A stretch of 64,000 nucleotides of DNA from Larimichthys crocea (taxonomy: Eukaryota > Chordata > Actinopteri > Sciaenidae): assembly GCF_000972845.2 (NCBI RefSeq), contig NC_040021.1:5209969-5273968 (forward strand), read 5' to 3'. Every line of letters starts with the position of its first letter. The stretch's first letter is position 1. The translations under genes and the position numbers were made by a program. Positions 35,154 to 49,938 of this stretch are shown piece by piece. The notes beneath the pieces were generated by a model. The model saw only the letters and a list, made by a program, of their open reading frames with translations. It had not been told where the DNA came from and made no database searches.

Positions 35154-38100
35154 ATGAGGACAAAATCACAGAAAATCAGAGAGATGATGCTTCCACAGCT
35201 GGCTCTGCTCACAGTCCTGGGCCTCACATGGACGACAGGTCTGATCCAAAACTGATAATCACTGTTTTAAAGTGTTACAGAGGATATAAACATTATAAAT
35301 CATGGAGTGATCATAATGTTTGGCAAATATAGCTGGATTTGATGAGGAAAGATACGATCCTGAAAAATATGTTTTCAGCTTACAACCAAGATTAATTTGT
35401 CTTTTTTTATTTTTGTATTTGTGGATTTTGATTTAACATGAACAATTTCTGAATGTATAAATATTTCTGGTTAATGCCTTTGCTGCATCAGGATTCAACA
35501 TGACTCCTTAGTTGCTGAAAGTTATATTTGATCCACTAATGGGCCACACTAATAGCACTATTATTACTAATAAATAGTGATTGGATTTGAGCTGCGTTTG
35601 CACTGATTTAACAATCACTATGGAGACACATGTTTTGATGTGTTTCACATGTTTGTGGTGCAAAAAGTGCAGAAGAACAAAAATACGTCTACATACATGT
35701 GCTTTGAGCACTACTTATAATTTAACATTTAATGCACTATGTTAAATAAATACTGTATTTATACTGTATATTATAACTGTGTGCTCTTTGTTGTTGGTTT
35801 TCAGTATCTGGATGGCCGTGCACCCAGATGTTTCCCTCTCAGTCGCCACCTTCAAACGGTAAGTCAGACTGACGACAAGTTTATCAGACTTACACTGACG
35901 GGTGAAAGTTTTAAAACTCTTAATGTGGATGGTTTTATTTAATTATTTGGACGGTGCGCTGTTAAAACGTCATTGGTGGAATGTAACTTAAATACATGAA
36001 TTCAAGTACTATACTTGAGTCACTTGTACAGTTATTTATTACTTTATATGAATTATTAATTGTAGAATTTTACACTTTAAAATCAGATATGGCACCACAA
36101 CAATAATTTCTACACACAGCCACAAGTTAGTCAATAGACTAAGACATATAGCAGCTGCCATGTGTACTTCAGGTTCACAAAAAATGTGTTCAAACTGTCC
36201 CTTTGTTGGTTTTTATCACACACAGTGTTGCAAAGGGTGACTTAAAGAACCAGTAATCAGTACTCCAAATCCAAAAAACCTCTAAAGGGAAAAAACATTT
36301 TATTCCTGATTTCAAAGTATTTTCCTGTGTCTCAGATTTCATTTTAATTATTGTGTTTTCTCTCTAAAGTTAACAGCGTCAGGCCCTCGGACGTGGCTGT
36401 TCTTTCCTCCATTGGTCTTCACATGCACAGGTGAGCACAGTGTTTTTGCACCACAAGGTTTTAAAATTCAACAATGTGGAGATTAAATCCGGTCTTTTCT
36501 TTTCAGCACTGAGCTGTCCATGGTGGTATCAAGACTCAAAGGTAAGTTTGTCGTGTTTACGGAGCCTGAAGCCAAATGTTTCCTTTCAATCAGGCTTGAT
36601 GGGAAAGTTCTTGTATCTTTTCTGACGCTTAATCAAAACTTAACTTCCACGTGAATTGGCCTCCAGTCTAAATGCACTGTGTAATTCATCTAAAGAGGTT
36701 GATATCAGCTTCTATTATACTACTGTGCGCTATCTTTACTGCACTGATATCTACACTAACCGTGATAATTTGAAACAGTGAACCCCAATACGCCTGCTCC
36801 ACGGGCCTGAGGTCTGTTATCTTTTCTGAAAGCCAACGGTGAAATAAAAAGTTCTGCCAGTACACAGTACACAGTCACAGTTGTTGATCAAAGTTAAATT
36901 CCTCTGATTAAAGCGTTGACACAGGATTTTGAATCATTTTCAAACATTGAACCTGGTAATGTTTTCAGTAATAATTAGATTTATTAGATATTTACGTTAT
37001 TTGATCTAAAAAATAGTCAAATATATCCATCACAGTTTCCTAAAGCCCAACCTGACATGTTTAAACTAGTTGTTTTCTATTTTTGCAACCAGAAAGTTCA
37101 GAAAAACAGCAAATATTTACATACAAGAAGTTCGAACCAGTCGATTTTTGGCGTTTTTAATTTAAAAAAACACAAGAAATGATTAGTTAAATATCAAATT
37201 TGCTGCTGGTGCTCTTATTTGACGACTCGATTAATCACATTAATCACATTTAAAGAAGAAGCTCGACTTTCTTTGGTGTTAAACCTGTGTTCGTATCCAT
37301 CAGAGCTGATGACCCTGTTCAATCCCGCACTGATCAGTCCTCTGTCGGATGAAACAAACCTGTACGCCCCTCAGTTTGTTCAACACAGGTACAGACGACA
37401 CTTTCTGACACATGATGCACATTAATATGACCAACAGCTGCTTCAAATGATCTGAGGTCGTTTTTTTCCATGTTTGGTTTGTAGCACTTTGGTGGAGCAG
37501 GCAAAGGAAGTGTCCCTCTACCTCCAAAACAATCAGGTAGGAGCTCCAGTATCTGCACTCCACCCAAGGATAAAGATATTTATCATTTCTGCTCAGCTTC
37601 TCTGGTTCTACCAGACATTTCTACATCTACATCTGTGTCTCAGCTTATCTTAAACACAGCGGTGGAAGACTCAGATCCGCTACAATATATCTATACGCAC
37701 TGCAGGTCCTCTTCCACAGAGTCTGCCACAATAGACAAACACTGACTCTAGATCGGGCCTTTCGTGTGACGGGAGAGTCAGTTTATGAGCTTATCACAAG
37801 TAATAAATCGATCATGTGATTAATACTATTAAATAATTTGTATAATATATGGTTTGGGTGGAAGCGAATGTTAATGATCAAACAATAATTAAAGTATAAG
37901 AGTGAATTAAAACATCTTTATTTCTGCTACAGGTCACTGATGTGGATAAAGATTGGAAGCTGATCCTTCTCTTCGTTCAGGTGGATCAGCTCTGTGTCTG
38001 TGAGCAGCAGCAGGTAAAACATCAAATAATCTTAATATCAGTTATCATCACATACGTATATTGTGTTCTCCTGTTTAAAATACCGAAGTTAGAAGTTTCA

Positions 38101-41100
38101 GAGTCCAAGTTTCAAACTTTCTAAGCTGATAAACTGTCTGATTTATTCTTTTCAATGGCCGACAGCTTCTGAAAACGACAGTAATACTTTAATTACTATA
38201 AATAATGGAGAAAGAGAAATGTTACAGTCGCCTCAGACCGTTGTGTTTTTGTCCAGGTTCAGTCTGTCATCGAAGCGGCTGTTAAAGACGTGGCTGATGC
38301 TCTGCACTTGCTGCACTCTCAGGTATATTTCACATTACATACACCCTGACAGTCACTGTGACTCTGTCGACAATATTCACACGTGTTGCACGCCTTTTGT
38401 TTCACTTCACTGTGTGTCGCAGCTGAAGAGGACCATCATCAGTGTCGCACTGTGGGATGGAGAGAGTGACCATGTCCGCAACAAGTGAGTTCTGAGTAAA
38501 TGTACCCAGCACTGGTGTTGTTATTTAAAAGAGGGAAGAGATGTGTTGAGGATTTAATAGAACTTTACAGATCAATATCACAATCTGATTATTGTCCAAC
38601 ATTAGTGATAAACTGAGATAAAGTTTAAGAGTTGATGCTGCACACAGTGGCTGTGATCATTACGTTTTATGAGTACTAATGAGTCGATCTGCTTCACTGA
38701 CAGGATGTGTCCGTGCACGGAGACAAGCGGTGAAGGAGAGCTCAGACTTCAGAGGGCTTTGCTGAGTCACGCTCTGCAGGTTTGTCAGCTTCAGTCAGTC
38801 GTTTGGTCGTTGTGCTGTTGTGGAGGTTTGACCTGGAGTTTGCTGATGGCCGCCTCTTTGTGTTGAACCTTTCTTCTCGACTCAGGAGTCCTTGGACGAG
38901 CTCGTGGTAAAGAAGCGCTGGTACAGCGACAGAGATGACTTCACCGTCATCATGCAGGACTCACCTTTCATCACTGACCTGTCATCTGTCTCGGTGAGTC
39001 ACCAGGCGGACACATTGTCCCTCAACTCCTCAGTCTTATAGTTCCTTTGCACCATTTTGCATCCCTTGTTAAACTTCACTTGTACTGAGGTAAAGGGAGC
39101 TGTTATTATTTTTCACAGTGGACTTTAGAGTCAAGGTTTTTGAGGTCCTGGGTAGACAGTCTGGTTAATCAAAGTTAGTCAACACTTATTCTTTCAAATA
39201 AAAAGACAATAAGTAAAAGAATTAAATAAAAAAGAGGTCAAATTCTAAATGCTAAAGTTGTTGTCCAGGCGAAACACAAACTAAATCCAACAATCCAAGA
39301 ACAGAGGTCCAAAGATGAGAAAATACAGAACTGGGACACACTAAGAGCAGGAACACAAAGACAGCAGACATGCTCCTCTCATGCATGATGAACTGAAGAT
39401 CTTTTCCCTCACATACAGTTTGATAATGTTTCTTGAACAGAGCGGGAAACCTCTCTCTGAGTCACAAGTCTCACACCAAACTGATAACCTGATGGTGCAG
39501 CTGTGGACGAACCTGGTGAGGGCCGTTATCTCTCCTACAGACTCATACACAAACATACAGAGTTGTTGTTCTCCCAGAGATGAAGACATTGAGTTTTCTG
39601 TCTTCCAGCTGCAGCCTACGAGTGTCCAGCGATATACAGAAGACAATGGAAAGATCATCGCGTTGCCATGTCCGACCGAGGTGAGTAACTGTGCGACAAA
39701 CTCTTAAATCAGCACGTTAAAGTGTCTGATTAGACGTACTGTAATTAAAAATAAGTTTCAATACTCTGCACTTCCTCTTTCCCATCCCACCACTTTTGTC
39801 CTCATTCCTATCCACCACCCTCCCCAAGGACCGTCCCTTCCTGAGGACGGAGGGAAACTCTCCTTCATATCACCACAGCGATGCCTCTCCTCCCCTTTAC
39901 TCAGTGAGTATTGTCAAATGAAGGCTGTGGCAGCGTTGTGCGCTTCTTGTTTAGCTCATGTGCTCGGTGTGTCCGCTCAGTTTACAGGCACAGAGATGAC
40001 CTGCGAGGACCTCGGCCCCTCGGCGTCCACGCCTACCTCAGGTAAGATGATCTATGCTTGCATGTTAGCTGTCAGTCAAGTGTCAGGGTGACTGGAAGAA
40101 GTCAAATAATGACTTTTTTGTGACTTATCGCATTAAAATGTGTTAATTTATCATCATTTATGTTGCAAGAGCAGCTTATTGAACCTAACCTAACCTTTAA
40201 TTTGTCACTAATCTGTATATTTACCACATTTTATTCTTTTTTTGTCTTGTTTCTACCTCTGCTTACGTTACTTTTTATGTAATTCTGATAAAGTAATCTC
40301 TATTTTTTTCATTAGAAATGAATGATTCCTTCATATTTCTTTCAAATACTACTTTCTGAATCCCACTATACTGTATTTCTTGCTAGATTTCTTGCTATAT
40401 TATTACAATAACACATATTATGAGTGTTACATTAATGAAGAGTCTCTCTGAAAGCGGTCTAATTAATTGTTTTTGTCCCAGTTCATGAACTCAGGCCTGG
40501 AGATATCAAAGTGGTGGCTGCTCTGGGAGACTCTCTGACAGTGAGTCATTTTCTTACTCTCAGGACATGTGATGTAAAAAAAAATATCAAATTAGATTTA
40601 AGTATAATAAAATGAAAACTGGATCCTATGAGTAGGACCATAACAAATTACGTTTTAAGTCAAATAAATATGACCTGCGCCTATAAATACTGTGCATTAG
40701 TAGCTCATATTAATGGATAATGTTACATTCAGTACAGTAAGGTAAAGAACTGTCTTTGAATATTAAAATAAGACAACTGTACATTATATTTATACCCACA
40801 GGAAGAGGTAAATGTCAGTCTGGTAATAATTTTGATATATATAGTTATTACTATATGCAGCTGACAATCAAGAGGGTCTCTATATAGATATAGAGTATAT
40901 ATTTATATTTTGTCGAGCTTGTCGAGCTTGTCGTCATTGTTATTTAGAGCAACGCATAACCAAAAGTCCAATTCCTTGGGTGTGTACACACACCTGACCA
41001 ATAAAAGCGAATTGACTGATTCTGATGAATCGAAAAGATTAGATAGAGAGAGAGATAGATAAAGAGCTGTATACAGAGCTGTATTTGTTCTGAATACATT

Positions 41101-44100
41101 ACTTATGATTGAAAATTCGACAACTTTGCTAACGGCATCAAATAAGGTCAACAACACCAGACATAGCGTCCAGCAACAGCAAAAAGGTCTAAAGCTAACA
41201 CTCCCCGAGTGCTGTGAGCTCACAGTCCTGGCAGCCCGGCTAACAAACTGAACTAACAGCAGCTACAGTTGGCAGTCGGTTTACTGTACTAGTTGAGGCG
41301 GAGCAGCCGGTAGAACATCAGAGGGAAGAATGAAAGATTTCCTCCATAAAATATGATCCAGTTTCACCATAATAGTGTGTGACTTGGTGTCCTAAAGCGT
41401 CACGTACTACTTGCGGATGATCTTACCGGAGCACATAGTGAACACAAGAACAGGTGCACAGGGTGCAGAGTGGGAATAAAAAGGACACCATTCACCTGAT
41501 TACAAGTTTGTTAGACCATTTAGACCAATTACTTATGATATCAGAGAGATAGAGAGATGAACAAAACACAGTGGGGTGTAACAAGATAATGAAATCACAT
41601 ATTTAATATCTACAGTAAAAGAAGAACCTGTCATACACTGTAAACTACTGATAACTTCTGTGTTATTATGTTACTGAAACACCGTCATCTTCTATCCATC
41701 AGGCAGGGAACGGTGTCGCGTCGAAGCCTAGCGACGTCCTGGACGTCCTGAGTCAGTACAGAGGTTTATCCTGGAGGTACGTTAAGTCTATCACACACTG
41801 CAGCATGATGTCAGTGTGTTGGTATAAATGTGGTTCTATGACCACTTGTTTCTTTTATCATAACAGTGTATTATGTGTGTTTTCATGCAGTATTGGTGGA
41901 GATGACAACCTCACGACTGTCACCACACTGCCCAGTGAGTCAAATAAGCCAATATAAAAACAATTTTGTTGCTTGTTGAGATGATCATTGGGTCACTGTT
42001 TACACTGAAATCTTGTATTTCTTTTCCTTTTCCTTTGCTCACACAGACATCTTAAAACATTTTAACCACAACCTGACGGGCTACTCTGTTGGCATGGGCA
42101 GGCAGGACACTCCTCAGGCGTTCCTCAACCAGGCTGTAGCTGGAGCGAAGGGCAGGTGAGTCCTGTCAGCAGCAGCATCACAGAATATAATAATGACGCT
42201 TATGTTGTAGGAAAACTTAGATACATGCTGTCCTACACATGTTTATTTGATATTATTGTCAGCTGAGTAGTTTATAGTTTTACATTGCATCTTCATTGAG
42301 CTCTGAAATACAGCTCAGTGAAAGTTAGTAAAAAAGACAAACTTACAATCTAATAGAAGTACAATATTAATTAAGTTAAACAGTTCATTATCAGAATTAT
42401 ACTTAATTGTGAGAGACCACACATTGTTATTTCTTATAGTATTGCTTTAACTTAACTAAAGGAAAATAAAAGCCATTGTTGGAGACAATATTTTAAGTTT
42501 TAAAAATTTAGATTAGATGTTTATTTAGCTGTTGTGACATTTAAGTTATGGTTTGTTTAAGTATCACTTATTTACATTAGTTATTTTGTATCAGCTGTTC
42601 TGATTAACTCAGACTTCCATCAGCTGTGTGATAATAAAGAGGTGTGATTGAAATCTGAACGCACAATTTGATTTTTGTTTGTTGCGCTTTAAAATAAAGT
42701 AATCATCGAAGGAAGAAAAAACAGAAATGGGCAATTCATTTTTTTGGGGATGTTTAAAATGGTTTTAAATGGAGAAAGAACAAGACAGCCACGTTTAATG
42801 ATAAAAGTATATCTAGTTTAAGAGGATGAAAAAAAAAGTTTTTGAATTTGAATTTGAATTTTGAATCAAAAATGTATAACTACTAGGTGTAACTGCTCTT
42901 GAGAATCAGGTGAAATAAAACAGAATCTAGAATCTAGTTTATTTTAAGATGTATTCATCTAGATTCTAGATGAATACATCTTAAAATAAACGTGCGTTCA
43001 CTGTAAAATCTTTGCCATTTCATCGTGATACAATATTTAATGTGATATTTTCTTTGCATTTTAAGGAACATACCATCACAGACTAAAACACTGGTGGCAA
43101 GGATGAAGAGTGACTCCGTAAGTTTCTATGTTAATATTTATTCTTTCTTTTAAATATGCCGACTCCACTTGAAAATCCTCTTGAACAATAGTAATAATGT
43201 AATACTGTGTTATATCTAAAACCACGACATGCTGCTCACATTGCCTCACGTTCTTCTTTTTTTGTGCAGAGAATCAATTTTGAATCCGACTGGAAGGTGA
43301 TCACCGTTTTTATCGGAGGAAACGACGTCTGTGACCACTGCTACAACTCTGTGAGTACTAATGTGGATAATAATAATTTATAAGTCACCTTAAAGACACG
43401 ACCTCTAAATGTGTTCCTCTCCTTTACAGCTGCTCCACTCTGTGGACAATTTTGTTCATCACGTCCGCGACGCCCTGGATTATCTACACAAAGAGGTAAA
43501 ATCAACATGTTTCTATATGTTTGTCTGATTGTTTGTTTGTTGGTATTAATCGAGCTGATCTTTTGTCAGGTGCCTCGGGCTCTGGTGAACTTAGTCCAGC
43601 CTCTCCATGTTACCCCACTGAGAGAAATGCATGTGGACCCTTCAATTAAATGCCCAACTTGGCTGGTAAAGTGAGTATCACCCATCTCTGACTGAGATGC
43701 GGGCTTTGCTTTCTTCAGTCATAAGCAGTGGCATCACCTTGTCATCTCTCCTTCCCCAGTATCCTGTGTCCTTGCGTTATCTTGCCAAAGACCAACTCTA
43801 AAGCTCTTCAGATGGTGGAGGACATGAATAGAGCCTATCAGGTGGGACGGACCAAAGAAAGCACACTATGATCTTTAACAGTCCAGTTCGTCCTCAGACG
43901 CTGACACCTCCTCTGTCTGTCTTTCTTTAAGCGTTCACTGTATGAGCTTGTGGAGTCAGCCCGGTATGACACTCGCTCAGACTTCACTGTGGTCATTCAG
44001 CCTTTCTTCAAGGACATCGTCGTCCCCAAACTGCCGGTCAGTAACCAAACTCTGTTTTTCACTGTCAGCAACCTTTCTGGTGGTCCATCAGTCACTTTAT

Positions 44101-47100
44101 TCAAATGACGGTATAACTACAGGATGGTTGTCAGCAGTTCACACTAACTATAATTGGTCTCTGTCATTACTCCAACAGTCTTGGATAATTTAATCATAAA
44201 TTTATAGAAAATAACTCATATTTTTGCACTTTAACAGTAGTTTTCTGTTTGTTTGTTTTTGTATACAAGATGCTCTATAACCAGACTGCCACTAAAAAAT
44301 CATTATATTATTTATATAGTGTTTTTTTTTTTGTTGCAAAATAACCAAAAAATAATCTGTAATTGTCACTTTATTTAAGGTGTTTGATCGTGATAATTCA
44401 GGGACGATCTGTAAAATAACAGTCTTTCTCTGTAATATCTTGACTGAAAAATTTTGTTTTTGATGCTTATTTAGATAATGATATTTTACTTTGATGTCAC
44501 ACTTCTTTTTTAGCAGCTTGTCTTTTTATGGCTTTATTTTCTGCACTTATTTACTGTCTTGCAAGTTAATATAGTCAATATAAAGACAATAAGTAACTTT
44601 CTATGAAAACAAATCTATTTCTTCAGGCTATACAGTTGGATTACACTGAATTTTAGGACAGAAGCATCATCTAGTCTTAGATAAACTAGAGTATTTTTCT
44701 TTTCTCTCTTTAAAAAACACTTTTGTAGTTACTTTTTCTTCTGCCTGCATCATAAATTATTGGCCCAACTCCTCCTTAATATAAATCTTTGTTTATCTGC
44801 TCTGACTGATATGAAATAGACAGCAGTAGTCCTTGAGGTTCACATCATACCTTTTCTGCAGGATGGCCGTCCTGATCGCTCCTTCTTCAGTGCTGACTGC
44901 TTCCATCTCAGCCAGAGGGCCCAGACACAGATGGCTCGATCGCTCTGGAACAACATGGTAAGTATCAGACAAGAATAAGCTCATATAGTATTAAGCATAT
45001 TTTTGTTTTGTAAGTAAATTCACCAGGGGATCATGGGAATATTAAAGGACGTATTAGTTCATAAAGTGTTTTTGTTTTGATATTTAAAAGTAACAGTACT
45101 GGATGACACGGAGCTGTCACTCTTGTTTTCCCAGCTGGAACCTCTGGGCAATAAGACTGCCAGGCAGGATTTTAGTACAAACATTAACCTGAAATGTCCA
45201 ACCAAGGTAGGATATTATGTTTTAAATGTTTTCTATAGTTTGATGCTTTGCAGTCGCTGATCATGTAACATAAGTTCTGTCTTTTGTTTGCAGACTTCAC
45301 CGTACATCCGAACCTACAACAACAGCAATTACATCTATGCTGGTCCATCTCCGACACCCAAACCTATCACAGTAAGCTGAGAGGCTGAGAAGTGACTTAT
45401 AGCACAAATAAAACAACTAAAGACCTGAACAGAGCTAAAATTTCACAACTTCATAAGTTTATCGATTAGAAACTTAACCATCGAGTTATTTGATAATCAA
45501 TAAATCATTTTTAGTCATTGAACAAGGTGAACTGCAAAACATTCATGAAGATTTGCAGTTTTATGATTAACATATCATAACATATTTCGATTTTTGATCG
45601 CACATTATCTTAAAGATGTAATTTTGGATTCTAGTAACTAGTTGATGTTTCTTTTACCTCCAGAATTGGGGTAGTGATTTCTCCTGCATGGACCTTGCTC
45701 CATCTGAAACCGTGCCAACGTCAGGTGAGACATCACACCCATCTCTGCATTATCAGCAGACGTGTCGATACGAGATTCGACGTCCTCTTTTATCTAAAGT
45801 CAAACGAAGAATAAGAATCATTGTATTGGGACGGTGTCTGCGGTTTATCTTGTTTTTTCAGCAGGTTGTATCTCTTACGTATCTTTTATCTGTAGTTCAC
45901 ACGCTGAGACCAGCAGACATCAATGTGGTGGCGGCACTCGGAGACTTTTCAACGGTTAGTGTCGTAACAATGAAGTCCAATTTTCCAAGCTTAAGGAGCA
46001 AAAGATAATAAGTACTTTTTTTGTGTGTGTGTATGTTGAAGGCACCAACTGTTAACCTGTTTGATATCGGCTACTTAGTGTCATTGAACTATGAACTCTC
46101 TAATCCATTTGTTATCAGCCAGATAGCTCGAACAGGAGATGATCATCCCTTTTATGCCTAGGTTATGTTTCATGCTTCATGTCTTTGTATGCGTCTCTTC
46201 ACAGGCAGGCACTGGCGCCAAGGCAAAGAACGTGTTTGACCTCAGGAAAGAGTATAAAGGAGTATCGTGGAGGTACGATTTGTCTGCTGTGGTACATTAA
46301 CATCACGTGAACATTCATCACATCACATTTTATGAACCACGCTGATGTTTGTGGGCTTTTTTTCCTTGCAGCATCGGTGGGGATAAGACTCTGGAGACTG
46401 TCACAACACTACCAAGTGAGTTTATGCCCCTTGTTCTGCAATAAAACAAACAACATACTGCTGCAATGGAACATTATTTTTAGATGAATTCATTCTTAAG
46501 CAATAAATACAAGTAGTTGAAGACAACTTGGCACGTTCAGTAATTTCTGGTGGAGCCACTATAACCTCAAGCTTTGATATATAGTTGAAGACCTGTAATG
46601 TAGCAGGAGAAGAACCTTTCGCTGCTAGAGTGACAGAAGCCAGCGGCTTACTACTTTACAACTGCTACAGATCGATCTGTTTCTTCCTCCTTCTCTCTCT
46701 CTCAGACATCTTGAAGAAGTTCAACCCGTCCTTAAAGGGGTTCTCCAAAGGTCAGGGCTCACTACAGAAGGGCTTCAACATGGCTGTATCTGGAGCTAAG
46801 AGTTCGTACGTGCATTTTCTTTCGGTTCCTCCACCTGAACAAAACCTTTAAACAATCATCTCTGTAACACCTGCTGCCTGTATTTGTTCTGTTATAGAGA
46901 GATCCCAGAGCAGGTCCAAGCTCTCATCAAGGCCATGAGAGATAATAAGGTAACCTCCCCAAAACTTATTTATAAGATGGTTTAAACAGCATCTGTCTCT
47001 TTCATACTCATGTTTCATGCTCTGTACACGCAGGCTGTGAATTTTGAAAAGGATTGGAAACTTGTGACGATATTCATAGGGGAGAATGATCTTTGCAACT

Positions 47101-49938
47101 ACTGCTTGGACCAAGTAAGTATTCTTTAAAATACATGTATTGTACATAAATAACAATGCATTTCTGTATGTTATGGAGCTGCAGTAAAAACATGTTTGTG
47201 TGTCTCCGCAGAATAACCTGTCACCCAAGAACTACAGCCACAATCTGATGCTCAGTTTGGACATGCTGTACAAAGAGGTGTGATATAAAAAAAACTAAGA
47301 TAAAAAAACTATATGTTATTGTCACTTGCTGTCTTTGTGAGTACAAGTGTGTTGTTCACAGATAAATGTCTCTCTCTAGGTACCAAGGCTGTTGGTTAAT
47401 GTCGTGGAGCCTTTGCAGATGGATCCATTGAAAACAGTTCAAAAGAACACGCTTGGCTGTTCCCTCTTGCAAAGGTTTGTTTTGCCTGTTCGTCATGCAG
47501 AACATTAGAAGTTATATTAACTTTTTATATTAACAATCATATGACTACATTTAATGTAAAAAGGCTTTGTGCACAGTAATGCACCAGTGGAGAATTATGA
47601 CATTCGTTTTAACGTCTCACAGCTCATTGATTGTTGTTTTCAGGCCCAGCAGGCTGCAGCTTTTTTTGTGTGACAAAGCTCTAAATCCACACTGTATACT
47701 ACCTGCTCAGCACCAAACAGTAATGTTAGTGACTATCCGGTGTAGACAGTGCAGCAACTAGCAGCTAAAAAGACATATATTTATATCACGAGTTGGTTGA
47801 GACCAAAATCAGAGCTAAAAGAAACATTTTGAAATCAGATTTAGATGAATTAAAGATCAGAAACACAGCTCCAAATTAAAGATGTTGCTCTCTGTCGATT
47901 GGATGTGTAAATAAGGAACCTTTAACTGTTGTGATATGTCAGACCTGTGTTTAAAGCTCGTTTCTGCTGCCACCAAGTGGTAAAAAAACAAACAAAACAA
48001 AAACAATCAGTGGATGTAGGTTTAAACCTCCGAAATTTGCACTAAAAGATTAAAATCTAGTAAAGACAAAGGTTATTAATTAAGCATCTTGGGAAAACAG
48101 AAGTTAATAAAGCATTACAGGTTAGATTATTAAACTATATTTGTGTTGATCACAACTGACACTATATTATAGCTTAATTCATTTCACTTTTCTCCACTAA
48201 AACAACCGCTTCAGTGGACATAAAGCAGATGTTTCTGGGAACTTTTGAGATGTTTCAACCTCTGGTTGAGTCGTTTGATGGGTAGACAATTACTCCTTGC
48301 GGTGCTTACCACTTTTAACCTCTAGAACCATGTAATTTTATTTGATCAGTCAAGGATTTATATTTTGAATTCAAGCGTTTTGGCATTGAAAAGTCTTGAT
48401 TTTCTCCTTCTTCATTTTAAAACAAACCTGTGTTCTTCTTTACAGGGCCAACTGTCCCTGTGTTATCAATCCAACTGAAAACTCCCCAGAGTTTAAAGAG
48501 ATGAAACGAATCAATCTTGAGTATCAGGTAAAATAAAAAAAATGCTCTTCTAACCAATTCAGTATTTTTAAAAATAGAGTTCCCCCTCTGTCATTCATCC
48601 ATTTGTCTTTTATTTGTTTTTCCTAGGCTGAGATCCAGCAGCTTATTTCTGGAGATCGCTACGATGGGAAAGAAGACTTTGCCGTTGTCCTTCAACCCTT
48701 TTTAAAGAATTTCTTTATCCCTCATATTGGAGTAAGTTATAGAGACCTAAAGATGTAACGAAACAAGCAGCCATGCAGAAATAATAAAATGTACCTGTGT
48801 TTTCCACCAGGTGGGTGAGGCTGACTCCAGTTTCTTCTCTGTGGACTGCTTCCACATCAGTGAGCGAGCTCATGCTGAGATGGCCGTCGCCCTGTGGAAT
48901 AACATGGTGAGAATAGAGCAGTAATGGACCAAACATGCACCACCAGGTGTTTTTGTGTTTGTGTTTGTGTTTGTGTTTCAGTTTTATAGAATTCAATCCG
49001 TCTTAACAGTTGGAGCCCGTAGGCAGAAAACAGGCCTACAACAACTTCACGTATGACCGCTCCAAGATTCACTGCCCCTCTGAGGTATGTGTGGAGAGAA
49101 ATAACCAAACTAGATCTATTATATAGACATAAACTATAATATAACATGAATTTATATATAATAATCCAATAAACTTTTTAAAAATTCTGCTCAAATATAT
49201 TGGGATATAAATAATATGACCATTATGGATGAGGTTATTTTAACTTTTAGTGTGTCATGATTTACATTTTATGAATAACAGTTTGTTTTATATGCTGTTA
49301 CAGTTACAGGTTTTACATCGGATTGAATCTGTATGCTATTGTTCGTATGTTTGGTGAATATACAGAAAAGTGTGTTGTCTATAGTCTATATTGATTTATA
49401 AATAATAAAACCAACAAACAAAGATATTATGAATACTGTAATCATCCTGCTTCTTTTCACAGTGACACCAAGTTTATAGGAGGTCATGTTTATTTAAAAA
49501 ATGGGATTATGAAATAAAACTTTCCATTTTGAAATGAAACAACTTTTATAGTGACATATTGTTTTTATTGTGAAGAAAGCAAGATGAAGATTTGATGATG
49601 ATTTCATAATGTCTTATTTATTTAATATTGAACACTTTGGGTCTCCATATGTTTGAGGTTGAATCTTTAGAACATTTTATGTTTTCCTATAGGTCAGTCC
49701 TTTCATCTTCACTAAGATGAACAGCCTACCAAACGTACCAGAGACAAACACCACCACCACGACCAGCGCTCCTGTCTCAGATGCCATCACCACAGCACCT
49801 ACCTCCCCAGAGCTCAACTGTCCCCCCTCTGTACCTGTGTGGACCCCCGTGGTTGTGGGATTTGGGACTTTTCTGGGGGGCATTTTTGTTGCCTGGCGTA
49901 TTCACAAGTGCAGACAGGGTCGGCAAAACATAGCGTAG
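35154..49938 (+). CDS. plb1: Phospholipase B1, membrane-associated (three GDSL repeats)
   Basis: By hand I traced 42 coding exons, all phase-consistent: 35154-35238, 35805-35858, 36370-36430, 36507-36541, 37304-37388, 37485-37536, 37933-38013, 38257-38322, 38423-38484, 38704-38779, 38886-38993, 39441-39515, 39609-39680, 39829-39903, 39981-40041, 40482-40540, 41703-41776, 41891-41934, 42047-42155, 43066-43117, 43270-43350, 43430-43495, 43570-43670, 43760-43841, 43932-44036, 44862-44957, 45135-45206, 45294-45371, 45664-45724, 45896-45954, 46205-46272, 46372-46415, 46706-46805, 46898-46949, 47034-47114, 47212-47277, 47380-47474, 48446-48527, 48627-48731, 48811-48906, 49010-49084, 49693-49938. 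The product is 1098 aa: signal peptide (about 1-28), degenerate repeat 1, repeat 2 with GDSLT (S367), GGND (478-481) and DCFH (D619/H622), repeat 3 with GDFST (F727), GEND and DCFH (972-975), a Thr-rich stalk, one membrane helix (about 1069-1085) and a short basic tail. It hydrolyses phospholipids and acylglycerols at cell surfaces. The mammalian enzyme has four repeats (about 1458 aa). Confidence 0.93.
42938..42990. repeat. Perfect 53-bp palindrome in plb1 intron 19
   Basis: Arms of 26 bases pair perfectly around a single central T at 42964 (centre AGATTCT; outer ends TTTATTTTAAG and CTTAAAATAAA). The duplicate copy near 30125-30160 keeps only the right arm, so the palindrome is either polymorphic or made by read fold-back. 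Confidence 0.85.
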
